Below are positions 1 to 11,900 of a DNA stretch of 64,000 nucleotides, piece by piece. Numbering within the stretch: the stretch's first letter is position 1; each line of letters begins with the position of its first letter. The notes under the pieces are model-generated. The model ran no database searches. It had not been told where the DNA came from and saw only the letters and a program-made list of their open reading frames with translations. The position numbers and the translations under genes were made by a program. This DNA is from Mermis nigrescens (lineage: Eukaryota > Nematoda > Enoplea > Mermithida > Mermithidae): positions 3,144,309-3,208,308 of the forward strand of contig JAVLUZ010000271.1 of NCBI GenBank assembly GCA_036768485.1, written 5' to 3'.

Positions 1-174
1 AGGTATTCTATCTAACAATCCAAAGTGTTATCAAACCATAACGTATTTTTACAAAATTTTTGGAGTGAGTATAGAATGTTCAATAGGCCATCGAGTGAAG
101 AATTTAGGCATGATTTGGTTACACACTAACTAAACCATACACGATGGGGTTTAGAGCAGTTTTCACCCCACATA

Positions 175-487
175 AAAGTTTCCGCCCCCCCCATAATTCA
201 AAATGTGCTGTTTTAAGCATTTTTAGCAACCTGTTTGCACAAAAGTATCAAATTTAATGACGCTTCGCACCATAAACTCATTTTTTGACTCTATTTAGTT
301 CAATTTTCTCGAATTTTCCTGATATTTTTTTCGAACTTTCCTTAATTTTAATATGCTATAAAAAAGAGAGCATAGTCAGAAACGCTGAAAATGATATTTT
401 TGACGCGTATTTAACGTTTCTGACTCCAAAAAGACACTTTCGAATTCGACATCCCCCAGAATTCCCACGCTGTGCTTGTCAGATTTA
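175..487. mobile_element. Family E element (copy 1)
   Basis: Runs from CCCCCCCATAATTCAAAATG to CAGAATTCCCACGCTGTGCT. Interior order matches 35,440-35,735. Confidence 0.7.
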
Positions 488-2809
488 AACCATAGCATTT
501 TAGTAAAACTCGCTTTTCTTCACTATGCGAAAACTATCCCACTGGCTTTTGACAGCTATTTCTCAATGACTCTCAAAATTCATTCTAAAATATTTTATAG
601 AAAGGACTAAATCAGTCAAACATTGTTTATTTTTCAACATTTGCATGACTTGAATCATGCGCTATGAAGTGGGCGCGAAATTAGTACATCGCATTTCACA
701 AGGAAGGAAAGTCTGTCAAAAAATAAGGTATACAAAATACAAAACGTACTACAGTTTACACCACAGAAAAGCAAAACCGACCAAACTTGTCACTTTCCTT
801 TAAAACCTTCCAATTGGTCCAAAACATATGAAAAATATAAAAAATAAGCGGAGTTATATGAAAAAACAGGTTGGATAGGTAGGTGGTACACTACACCCTC
901 TTCAGGTAGAAACAATGACAAAAATTTCGATAAAAACACCATTTTATCAGAAATGCTTGATTAAATTATGCATTCATGTCAAGTTATTGGTCTTCACAGT
1001 CAGATTATATTTTTGTGATAAAAACTCATTATATTTGCATTTTTTTATCTGATGAATTCAATCAACTTCTGGAATTATAAAAACATGCATCAATTTTCAA
1101 AGTAATATTGAAAATTAGAGTTTATTTCACAGAAACTTAAAAAGCAGCAACCACGAGGCAGCACATCACGTACATAGTGAAGCGATCTATAGGCACATAA
1201 AAATATAATCTGCGAAAACGCTGCTTTTGTACTTACCCGACTGAGTGCTAAAACTCAATTCATACATACATCATACATGCACAGTCAGAGGTGAGGGGGT
1301 ATTACCCCTCTGACGGGTGAGCCAGGCCGGTACTGTCCGGCGATTTTTAGCTAATGACACCTTTTTATGCATAATTTTTGAGAACCGCCGGATTAATACT
1401 TTTATGTTCTTTTCGCTCATCGCTCAAAAGAGCGCCTAAAATTGAACAATTTCCATATTTTTTCAGTGTTAAAACCGATTAATAGAACCAAATGAACTAA
1501 AAATGCTTTAAAAATACGATATTATGTAATACGAAAAAGCGTTTTATAACCTATTTTGGCCATTTTCGTTGTTTGAATAGGAAAAAATCGTGAACACAAA
1601 AATTACCGGTTGGTATTGCTGGGATTTTGCCCTCCCCTGCCGACCCTGACCTTGTGTATCTATGACATAATTAAGTATGAAATAGACTAAGTATTGTCTG
1701 AAACTGTGCATCGCATCTTTACTTTGCACATAAATAAATTTTTGGAATAATAATTCCAATTCCATTCATATCGGTGGTTCAATCGATCAATTGGATCTAT
1801 CGGGGGTTACTAAAGAGATTATTTGGTGAGTTTCTCAAGACTTTATCCCAATAGTGTCAGACAATAGAGTTGATTTGGCAATATTTTCTTCGGTGGGTCT
1901 AAAAATACACTGGATTTATTAGCCTGTGAAACATAGATACGGTGGGTAGATGAGTATGGCGATCCACAATCCTTGAATCGCATATGCAAGCCACTGAAGA
2001 ACTTGTAATTTATCAAGTAGATTTACGCTTACTGAATAGGATACAACTCTTGTCTAAGATTTAACAAAGCCACACATTAATTTACCTCAAAAAAGCACAC
2101 TTAGACATTATTCCAAATATGATCAAATTTTAAGATTTGACTGGAAAATGCGGTGTGTACCTCTATTACCTTAATAAGAGAATTCATAAAGATGAAACTG
2201 ATTTATATTTTAATGATTCACAAATCGATAAAAATTGGCGAAAATTAAGTACAGATCAAGTTTTGTTTAAAATATGCTCACCACACAAAAAACACCATTT
2301 CCAGCTTGATCAACGACCGAGAGTACATAAGCAGATTAAATCACGTGTAATTTTGAATTAATAAGCTCAAAATTGCGCTAATCGTGAGCGATGCATCCTC
2401 TCAAACATTTCGCAGGCATGAAAGGCGACCCAATGGCAAATTTGTGCTGTGGTACTGCGAAATTAGGTCAAATGAATGATAAGTATATAAGTGGCTAGAA
2501 TAATAAGACAAGGAAAATGCATGCATCGTATGATTAAAATAGTAAATCAGATAACAGTTAGAAGCTAGGCACATACATAATAAGCAGCGAGTGTACTGAA
2601 GTTGCTGTCAATCTTGTAGTAGGTACACAAAAATTCGGCAATAAGATGTGAAGATAATGGCGATAATATGTTAATATATTTCATAGCAAAGAGAAAGCGT
2701 CAGTCTTCAAACAGTGGCGATATGCTGCTATTGATGTGTGTTTAAAATACATCACAAAGACCAGAACTATTGAATTAAAAATTGAATTACAGAATCACCA
2801 GAATCTTAC
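488..2809. other. Intron sequence downstream of exon 26; only element U recognised
   Basis: Apart from the family U copy at 1,270-1,663, I see no exon, RNA gene or repeat. Short ORFs are not gene-like. Confidence 0.6.
1270..1663. mobile_element. Family U element, second copy (reverse)
   Basis: Starts ATACATGCACAGTCAGAGG, contains CCGGTACTGTCCGGCGA, and ends CCGACCCTGACCTTGTG. It is the reverse complement of the family at 46,591. The target duplication is not clear. Confidence 0.75.
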
Positions 2810-2962
2810 CTGAATTTTCCCGGCATCATTTTCGCATTCTGCCATTTTTCCTTCAGATTTTTCTAATGAGGATCTTAGATCATCCACGTCTTTACAATAC
2901 GCCGTATAAGATGGCAAAATTTGAGCCACCATGTCCTTTTGTTTTTCCAAATGACTCGCCAG
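2810..2962 (-). CDS. Dys: Dystrophin window exon 26 (last in window)
   Basis: 153 bases, 51 codons, phase 0 to 0; acceptor CATTGCAG, donor GTAAGA. The peptide LASHLEKQKDMVAQILPSYT then KDVDDLRSSLEKSEGKMAE is helical with heptads. The remaining C-terminal exons should lie beyond position 1; none was found between 1 and 2,809. Confidence 0.84.
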
Positions 2963-5900
2963 CTGCAATGTATATATTAGACACTAATGAAAAAGCTTAA
3001 AATACGAGCCATTCATTAAATCTACGGACATATATATACACAACATACCTAATACCACAATCCGCAGCATAGAAATTTGGAGGATGCAAAACCAAAAAAA
3101 TTTCAAGTACTTTCCTAAGCTCAAAAACGATAGATACGCATCGGAACAAAAGCTATTGTCCTTTTTGACGATGCTCTTTCTTTCTAGAACAAAATTATAG
3201 ATAATCGAAATAGTTATTGGCGCGAAACATTGGATCATTAGTCATATTGTGACCAAAATTATTAGTTAGGTACACAAGTCACCTTACGCCGCCTGGCTGG
3301 ATGCTGTTTAACGTGCTCGCATATGCATTCTGCACACACGAAAGTATAGTTCTTGAGAAGTAAGATAATGATTAGAAAGTAATGAAAATTGGATATCGAA
3401 AAATCTCAAAATTTTCAGATTGTTATTTTCCGTTAGTCTTTCAAAGCGAAACCAAAAAACGTCACATTTTTCACAGCTTATTGAGAGTAATTAGAAAAAG
3501 AGTGAATTGCTCTCTCCTTGAAAAATCCTGCGTATGCCCATGTGTATGCACGTCCTTTACAATGTAGGAATCAGAAGAAAACAAATCCTTAAACTTATTT
3601 TGATTTAATTCTGCCTGTTTATCGTTTTCTCATCAAAATGATTGTCGATACATAGCGAAAAGATTAATATGAACTAAGTGTGCCCAACTTTCCATAATAT
3701 GATGCATACTAAACAAACTTTATAAAAAAAGAAAAATCGTAATCAAATTTCAGATAAATTGAGATGGGCCTAAATACTGAGAAAAGAACTTCAATAGGTA
3801 GTACGACCTGAATTTCTGTAAAGGACGATTGACATCAAGTATGTGATTTTTTACGACTCTATTACAACAGTGAGATACCAACCAGTTTTTGTCGCTCAGC
3901 CAACGTATCGATATCTTCTAAAAGACGCTGAGCAGCCAGTTCTCTAGAGCCCGTCTCAGCAAGCTTCTGACCATCTTTCTTCAGATCTTCCATCTGATCT
4001 TTCAGCTCGTTCATTAAAGTCTCGCAAACCTGAACAATGCGACAGTTACGACGATACCCAAGTTCAGCATTTGATAAAGCGAGACTTACTTAACAAGCTG
4101 CAAACGCTAAAAATAAAATAGTTGCCGGAAATTGATACAGATTTTTTCAAGTCTTTGAAAATTCCAAATTCCTCCGATCAAAAAACGAAAACTTTGAAGG
4201 ATAATCGTCTTGAATGTTCCTAAGCGTTTTAAGGCGTTTCCAATTTACAAACTCACTTTCGTGAAGCTATAAAGTCACTCCAAGATTATGGTACAAAATT
4301 TATTAAAGCATTTCGAAAAATAAGTCTTCAGAAATGGTGCATCGATTACGTTTGTTATGTAGCATAATGCATGTACTATCCATCTCTCATTCGAATCAAT
4401 GGCTGCTATGTACATCGATAACTCGCTAACCTCATCGGGAATAGAACTCGCCTTCAAGAGGAAGCAAAAGACTAAGAAAAAAATAGGAAAACACCTTGTG
4501 TGAACTGAATGCACACCATTCACACCACTTTTGTCTATCGATTCTAACTTTGAAGAGAATAAGACGTGAATTTGCGTTATCCAACACGAAATGCTAATAA
4601 ACAAATTAAAAATCTTTAATTACATCTAAACAAAACGTATTGCATTAATAAACAAACAAGAAATTTTAATGGACACATTTACGTGTGAATGAATGGAAAC
4701 AAAGTGTCATATCAATGTTTTTTTAGATAAGGTCCGTTTGTACATGTACAAAGGTGGTCCCCAAAAGTCTTTGTACATTTTGTACACAGAAATTTTTATG
4801 TACTGTTATACGGTACAGTAGCGATTTTAGTGTGGTAAAAACAGAGTTGTTCGACCTTTAGTAGTGTATTTTAGCTGATTTCTGGGTCTCTGAGGGCAAA
4901 AATCACTAAGAATCGTCCTGAAACGGCGAAAATTTGACAAAATTTTCCTTTTGAAACGCAATATCTGCCATTATAAAGATATATAGAACACACAAATACT
5001 CATTTCGGCGCGAAGGGCCGAAAACTTTTGCGAATTTTAGACTTTTTTGCAATTTTGTTTTCCCAAAAATCTTTGTACATGAACAAAGACGGTCCCGAAA
5101 AGTCTTTGTACATCGGGAAAAATCCTTGCCGAATACAAAAAACCTTGTGTCACATATGTATGTACAGTCGAACTCGGCTATAAGACATTCTGGATATGAG
5201 ACTTTTCGGCTTAGGCAATTGAGGCAAAAACTCTCGGGCTGCTGGCACCATCAATTACTAATTTAATCTGTTAGTTCAGTAGTTTAGTATGAAAAAATTC
5301 GCTTGCATACTGAACTAATCTAGTAGTCCTTTTCTAGCAGTTCAGTGGTTCAATAGTCAAAAATTGACTTGCACCAACGTCTACACTACTGAACTAACAG
5401 ATTAGTTTAGTATACGTCATCCGATTTTCACTAATAGAGAAGTCTCGCTTGCGCCAAAAATCTAATAGTTCGGTAGTGGAAAAATTGTTGTGTGCGTCTT
5501 TCTAGTAGGATGTTTTGACTATTAGAAAAGCGCTTTTTTATTATTTTGCGCTATATTCGATGGTCAAATTTGTGAAAATTTTTTTATTCTTTTATTGTCT
5601 CTAATTTTTTACTTTAATTCTGAATTTATTTGTTGAAAATTTTTTTTAAAAGGCAAATGAATTTTCAGACAAAATGGTTCGAGCAACATCCAATGTGATG
5701 ATTATTGAGCCATTTCGATAAAAATATTTTTTATTAGCCATTGCTATGCTATGCTGTAAACTTTCTTTCGTTCTTTCGACATTATCTTTCGTTAAATCAT
5801 TTTTTCATGTAATTTTTTATTGCATTTTCTACGGTAGTAATTGGCTATTAATAATAATAATAATAATAATAATTATTATTATTATTAAGTAAACCTCGGT

Positions 5901-8900
5901 TCGTATTACATTAGGAACCGACATAGGGCGAATGAAGATTAACACCCAAGTTGATTAATTTTTTAGCCGTACGGTCCAATAGTATTTCATGTTTTTCTAA
6001 TTATATGGCGCACTAACAGCTCAGTGCTAAAGCAGGCGTACGAATATGAAATGACGTCTTTAATAGTATATTATAGTCTTTAGTCATCTCAAAACAGCAA
6101 TAATGATACTTATCGGCAATAACACAGATAGAATAATGAACTACTGAATTACTGAACTATTAAAAAGCGGACTACTTTATAAGTGTCTGTTGCAAGCGAA
6201 CACTACTGAACTTCTAGAGACAGACTACTCTATTAGTCGTTGGTGCGAGCGAATCGGACTATGAACTGCTAGAAAGGGACTATTCTATAGTCTGTTTCAT
6301 TTATCCGAGAGCTTTTTTAGCAAATTTTTTCCGAGGCTACAGTAACTCTATCTTACTTACTGTAGGTCACTTAGAGATCACTCTATCTACATAGGAAGGA
6401 AGGGCTTTTCAGTAACATTTCTTGCGGCATAACTTATTCTCGTCTTCCAGCAGATCATGCAACATGCGGATGGAATTCGCGCATTCAGCTTGTCATAAAT
6501 CGACCGTTAAACACAATATACTAGCATTTTAAACATCGCTGAAAACTTCCGCTTAGTGTAGTGGTAGAACGTCTTATTGTCGTCGAAGCAACACGGGTTC
6601 GATTCCTGCTGCAAGATTTTTATTTAGCGCACTTACTGTAGTAAGTTACAGCACTGTTTGGATGCTTGAACTAAGTCAACATGGACGGTTTAGTGCATTA
6701 AAAATAAAAGAACGGCGGCAACTCGCCCCAACTCAACTTTTCTGTCGAGTTACAGCAAATCACCTAGTTAGTAGGGATGTGCCGGTTAATCGGAACCGGA
6801 ACCGGCTGGAACCGACCATTTTTTTAAAACAGGAACCGGAACCGAATACCGATTTTTTTGATTTTCTGAGAACCGAAACCGGAACCGATCTTTTAGAAGT
6901 CGGTTATCGGTTTTATAAAGTAGGTTAAACATCGAACATCGTAAATTTCAGTGAAGACATGAAGCAGCGATTCAACTTTTTACTACCCAAAAGTTTACAG
7001 ATTAAAATTGGTTATTCTAAAAATATGCAACTGAGCCTAAAAAATATGAAAGAGTGAATAACGTATAAATATCACAGTTCTCAAATCAAATGACGACGGC
7101 AGATGATTTTAGGATAAAAAATACACCAATTTACGAATTCTGATAAGCAAAGAATAGTGGAAACACAGTGTTCAACTGAATGCAGGAGCGGTTTTAAGGG
7201 GGGCGGGGGGCGGCCCCCCATTGGCCGAACATATTTGGCGAGATTAAGAATGGATATGCAATTTGCAATGATTTTTGGCCGTCAGTGACCATAATTTCTC
7301 AAATTTTTCCGGCGCTACGTGCCGGATGATACCTATTAATGACATTTATTTGCTTTCTTGGCGACCTAAATACACGGTTTGTTTTGTATTCGTCAAAGAT
7401 GTTTCCCGATGCACATAGACTTTTCGGGACCGTCTTTGTACATGTACAAAGATTTTTGGGAAGACAAAGACTGCAAAAAAGGTATGAAATTCGCCAAAAT
7501 TTTCAACGCTTCGCGCCAAAATGAGTGATTGTGTGTCCCATATATCTTTATAATAGCAGAAATCGCATTTTGAAAGGAAACATGTCAAATTTTTTGGCGC
7601 TTCGCGGCGTTTTAAGACGATTCTTAACGATTTTTGCCCTCATAAACCCAGGAATTAGCTGAAATACACCACCAAAGGTCTAAGAACTCTGTTTCAACAC
7701 AACTCTGTACAAAGACTTTTAGGGACCATCTTTGTAAATGTACAAACGGACCTTGTACATAAAAACACTGCCTGGAAGCCATTTTCTGTTCATGTAGGTT
7801 TCTAAACAATTTCAACAGCAGAAACGGCTACTTTTACATAGTTTTCTCCTATTTTCAATCGAAAACTTCGATGTTTCGCATCATCATGCTCCTAGACGTC
7901 GATCCGCCTTAATTTCACAAATTTTTCGGCGCTTCGCGCCAGATTTTTGTTGAAGTCAAAGAAATTGAATGATTTTTTCCGCACAAAATTGTCTAAAATT
8001 TCAAAATTTTTAGAAAAATTTTGCGTCAAAAGTGATTTTCTGTAAAAGTATACCATGTGAAACACCGAGAAAAACATTATTTCGCGCGTTACGGGCAAAT
8101 TTTTGGACCTATTTTTGACTGTATTCGAAAAAATTGGGATACCGCTCTCCCCCCTTAGGAAAATCCTAGATCCGCCACTGACTGAATGAAGGATTGTACA
8201 GACAAAGCCAGACATGATACAAAATTTTATTTAAAAGACACATAGATAATATTCAGTGATTTATAAGTAAATTGTCTACTCGATGTAAAACTTGTTTAAA
8301 CGTGCAGTTGCTTGATTGAAACGGCTTCCTGAATAATTTATCTTTCGATTATATCGTCAGATGTTCCCGTGAAGTCAGGCTATCAAGAGCGTATATACTA
8401 ACCGACGGTTCTGTAGTTGAATAACTGAAACCGGAACCGGAACCGGCGGTTCCAACTTACGCAAGAACCGGAACCAAAACCGGAACCGAAGTTCTTGTTT
8501 TTCAAGTACCGCAACCGATTTTTTCGAGTTTTCAAGAACCGGAACCGATTTTTTTAAAAAATCTGGAATCGGAACATCCCTACAAGTTAGGCATACTGTA
8601 GCCTTCAAAAACATCTACTGAAAAAGCTCTCGAATGAATGAAACGGACTATAGTAGTCGTTGGTGCAAGTAAACACTACTGAACCACAGAACCCGACTAC
8701 TGAACTATTGCAGTGCGGAATTGGTGCAAGCAGCCCCTGGTCCTAGTGATCGATAATGCATTAAGATATACATATTAGAAACTCTCCTATTAGACACAGA
8801 CGCAGCTGACCTGCTCTCATTGCATATATGTACTTAATACATATAAAGCAAGGTCTATAAGATGCATGGCTATAAGATGCAGGCACTTTAGCTATAAGAC

Positions 8901-11900
8901 GCGGCAACCCCGATTATAAGACGCGACTATTTCAAGTAATCCATAAATGTCAGTGAACAATGGTGAAATTATAAACAACTATTTCTGCAGATGAGGTTGC
9001 ATTTAAAAGAAATGTGAAGTGCAATGAGTAAATGTTTGCCTGCGTTCAATACCAATGTCGACTTTTGCTTAGTTCAGTCTGCTAGTGCATACATATATTG
9101 TATGTATATTGTATACCATGAAAAATCATTGAAACAAGCTTCGATAACAGATAAGATGAGAATTGGGGTCAAACCCTTCGGATAGAAAATTTCGAAATTT
9201 GACGAGAAATGAGGCATGACATAGCCAGAAATGGATAAAAAATCAAAACTTTTTGCAAAACTGCTCGAAGTTGACCAGAAACTATAAATAAAGGTAGTTT
9301 CTGCGCTGTTTTAGCGTAACAAAAATTTTTGAGGTCATTCCGTATAAAAAATCTCTCCTTCTCTCCCCCTAACCGGCCAGGCTGTACGGAAAGCCGATAG
9401 GATCATTTGAAATTTTACACTGATATCACTGAGATCAGTGTAAAATTTCGAAATAAAGCGTACTATCAATGCAAAAAATCAAATAATGTTTAATCTAACA
9501 TTAACTTTGCAACTTGAAAAAAGTACTTCAAATGTAGCATTGCATTTTGTAAAGTTACATCGTTACTGCCCTACAGAAGCGATGTAAATTCAATAACTAG
9601 GCCACATGAATTGAATTGAATTTTCAATATTTTACACCTCTGTGAATGAAATTGCTACATTTTATGTACTTTTTCAAGCTGCAAAGTTCGCGTTTTTTGA
9701 AATGTCACATTAAACATTATTTGATTATTTACATTGATAGTACGCTTCATTTTGAAATTTTACACTGATCTTAGTGATATCAGTGTAAAATTTCAATTGA
9801 TCCTATCGGCTTTCCGTAATGCTGCGCATCTGTTTACGCTTACGTCCATCTGTTGTTGACGTTCTTCCAAATTCGACCAACCGTCGGCCAACGTTTCCAG
9901 CAATTTTTGAGCCTTCGAGCTGGCGCTGTTCAAATTATCGGTCAATTTAGGGTCGACTGTAGCCGAAACGGAACTACGCGAATCCGAAGATGCCGACCGT
10001 TTGATTCGAGGACTGGGCATCGGTCGACCGGGACCGAAAATATGTAGCTGCTGCCCCGTTGGAGGAATGAGCCGGTCGTCGGTTCGCGAATCGGTCGCGA
10101 ACACGGGCGTTGACTCCGGCTCCGGCCCGCACGGTTCGTTCCGTTCCGACAGATTTTATTTCAGACGGTCCGGTAACACCTTGATATGACGACGGTTCCG
10201 GTTCCGGCCCGGACGGTTCTTTCCAATCCAACGGTTTTATTTCAAACGGTGCGGTAACATCTCGATACGACGACGGTTCCGGTTCTGGTTCCGGCCCGGA
10301 CGGTTCTTTCCGTTCCAACGGTTTTATTCCGAACGGTCCGGTGACGGACCGATCCGACGACGGTTCCGATTCCGGTCGGCCCGACGGTTCCCGGACGGAC
10401 GGCTTTGTTTCGAACAGTTCCGAAACTAATTGATCGACGGCGACCGCCGGAATGACCGCGATTCGTTCGTCCGAGCGACCCGATGATCCCGTTTCGACCG
10501 GTTTCTTGGCCGATTCCGTTTCTTCCTCGCCGATTTCGAACGGTTCCGAACGTATTCCGATTCGCGACGGGCCGATAAAACCGGAAGTGTCGGCGGTCGA
10601 AGCGGCAAACGGTTTCAAGCCGACTTCTCCCCAGATCGTCAACGATTCTCTGACGGATTTTTGGGTCGATTCGCTGGGCTTAGCAACTGTTTTGGTCGAA
10701 GCTTCGGCTCTCGAATATCCGGACGAATCTAAGCTAACCGAAACTAGAGCAGACGTGGGCGAAAGAACGGGAGAAAGGGATTCGGTCATCGAAAACGGAA
10801 GCTCGCTCAGACGCGGTATTTTGACCAAATGTTTACCGGGCGTCGGAGACCGACTGGGCGTCCGAAGTCGCTGCTGATGTAGCTACAAAAAAGCTGATTG
10901 TCAGATACGTGAAGGTCATACTTGCATGATCTTCAAGGGCATGTGGGGCTTCCTCCAGTATTTTTTTGCACAAGGTCCGTTTGTACATCTACAAAGATGG
11001 TCCCCAAAAGTCTTTGTACATCTGTACATGCAAATTTTTATGTACTATAATATAGTACAGTAGCCATTTTAGTGTGGTAAAACAGGGTATTCGATCTTTG
11101 GTAGTGTATTTTAGCTAATTTCTGGGATTCTGACGCCAAAAATTACAAAAAATTGCTGCCGAAAAATTTGACATTTTTCTAACCTAAATGCAAATTCTGC
11201 CATTTTAAAGATATATGGGACAAACAATTACTCATGCGCCGAAAATATTTTGGGAATTTCACACCAATTTACGGTTTTTGTTTTCCCAAAAATCTTTGTA
11301 CATTTTCTACACACAAATTTTTGGGTACCATAATATGGTACAGTAGCGATTTTAGTGTGGTAAAAACTGAGTTGTTCGAATTTTGTTAGTGTATTTTAGC
11401 TAATTTCTTGGTCTCTAAGGGTACAAATCGCTGCGCCGAAAAATTTGACATTTTTCCTTCTGAAATGCAATTTCTGCCATTATATAGATAAATAGAACAC
11501 ACAATTACTCATTTCGGCGCGAAGCGCCGAATATTTTGCAAATTTCAGACCTTTTTTGCAATTTTTGTCCTCCCAAAATCTTTCGTACATGTACAAAGAT
11601 GGTCCCAAAAAGTCATTGCATATGGGGAAAAATCTTTGCCGAGTACAAAAAAACCACTGCTTCCCCCCAAAAATTTTGTAACCGCCCCAGAATTCGTGAT
11701 TTTCCCGAAAAATACGTAGAAAAGGTGCGTTACAGCTAGGTATCTGTTTGCTTAAGAGTCAAATTTTCGCCGCTTGGAGTCATATACTATTTCTGTACTA
11801 TATTATCTTCATTTTATTCTAATTTTTTGATATTTTCCGAAATTTTATGTATTTTATGCTCAGAAAGACAGAGTATCAGAAACATCAAAAAATCATGTTT

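Larger units (their letters stand above)
6772..8582. mobile_element. Family C element, hAT-like, TAGGGATGTGCCGG ends, contains B and A
   Basis: The ends are TAGGGATGTGCCGG and inverted TAGGGATGTTCCG. Subterminal repeats of GGAACCGGAACC are present at both ends. Flanks CTAGTTAG and CAAGTTAG match 7 of 8. The host element is about 800 bp once the nested B is removed. Confidence 0.9.
5238..8742. mobile_element. Element P with GGGCTGCTTGCACCA ends and inner direct and inverted repeats
   Basis: The left end GGGCTGCTGGCACCA and the right end (reading inward, GGGGCTGCTTGCACCA) are inverted. Inside the left kilobase are many degenerate copies of TTGGTGCAAGCGAACACTACT in both orientations. No clear target duplication was seen, so the ends are approximate. 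It contains a tRNA-like sequence and the nested elements C, B and A. Confidence 0.6.

Noticed and set aside
2782..3000. Plus-strand ORF over exon 26
   Set aside because: It is the shadow of the minus-strand dystrophin exon, which has proper splice sites and family similarity.
8375..8614. 79-residue minus ORF with repeated Pro-Val (PVPVPVSV)
   Set aside because: It is the subterminal GGAACCGGAACC repeat of family C read as protein.
8850..8935. CTATAAGACGCGG-like repeats with CAGTCGAACTCGGCTATAAGAC near 5,165, suggesting pogo/Tigger ends
   Set aside because: The two sides are in direct, not inverted, order, and no TA-flanked pair could be set.
10452..10877. 141-residue plus-strand ORF in the GC-rich block
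   Set aside because: It is the reverse-strand shadow of dystrophin exon 24; high GC leaves several frames open.
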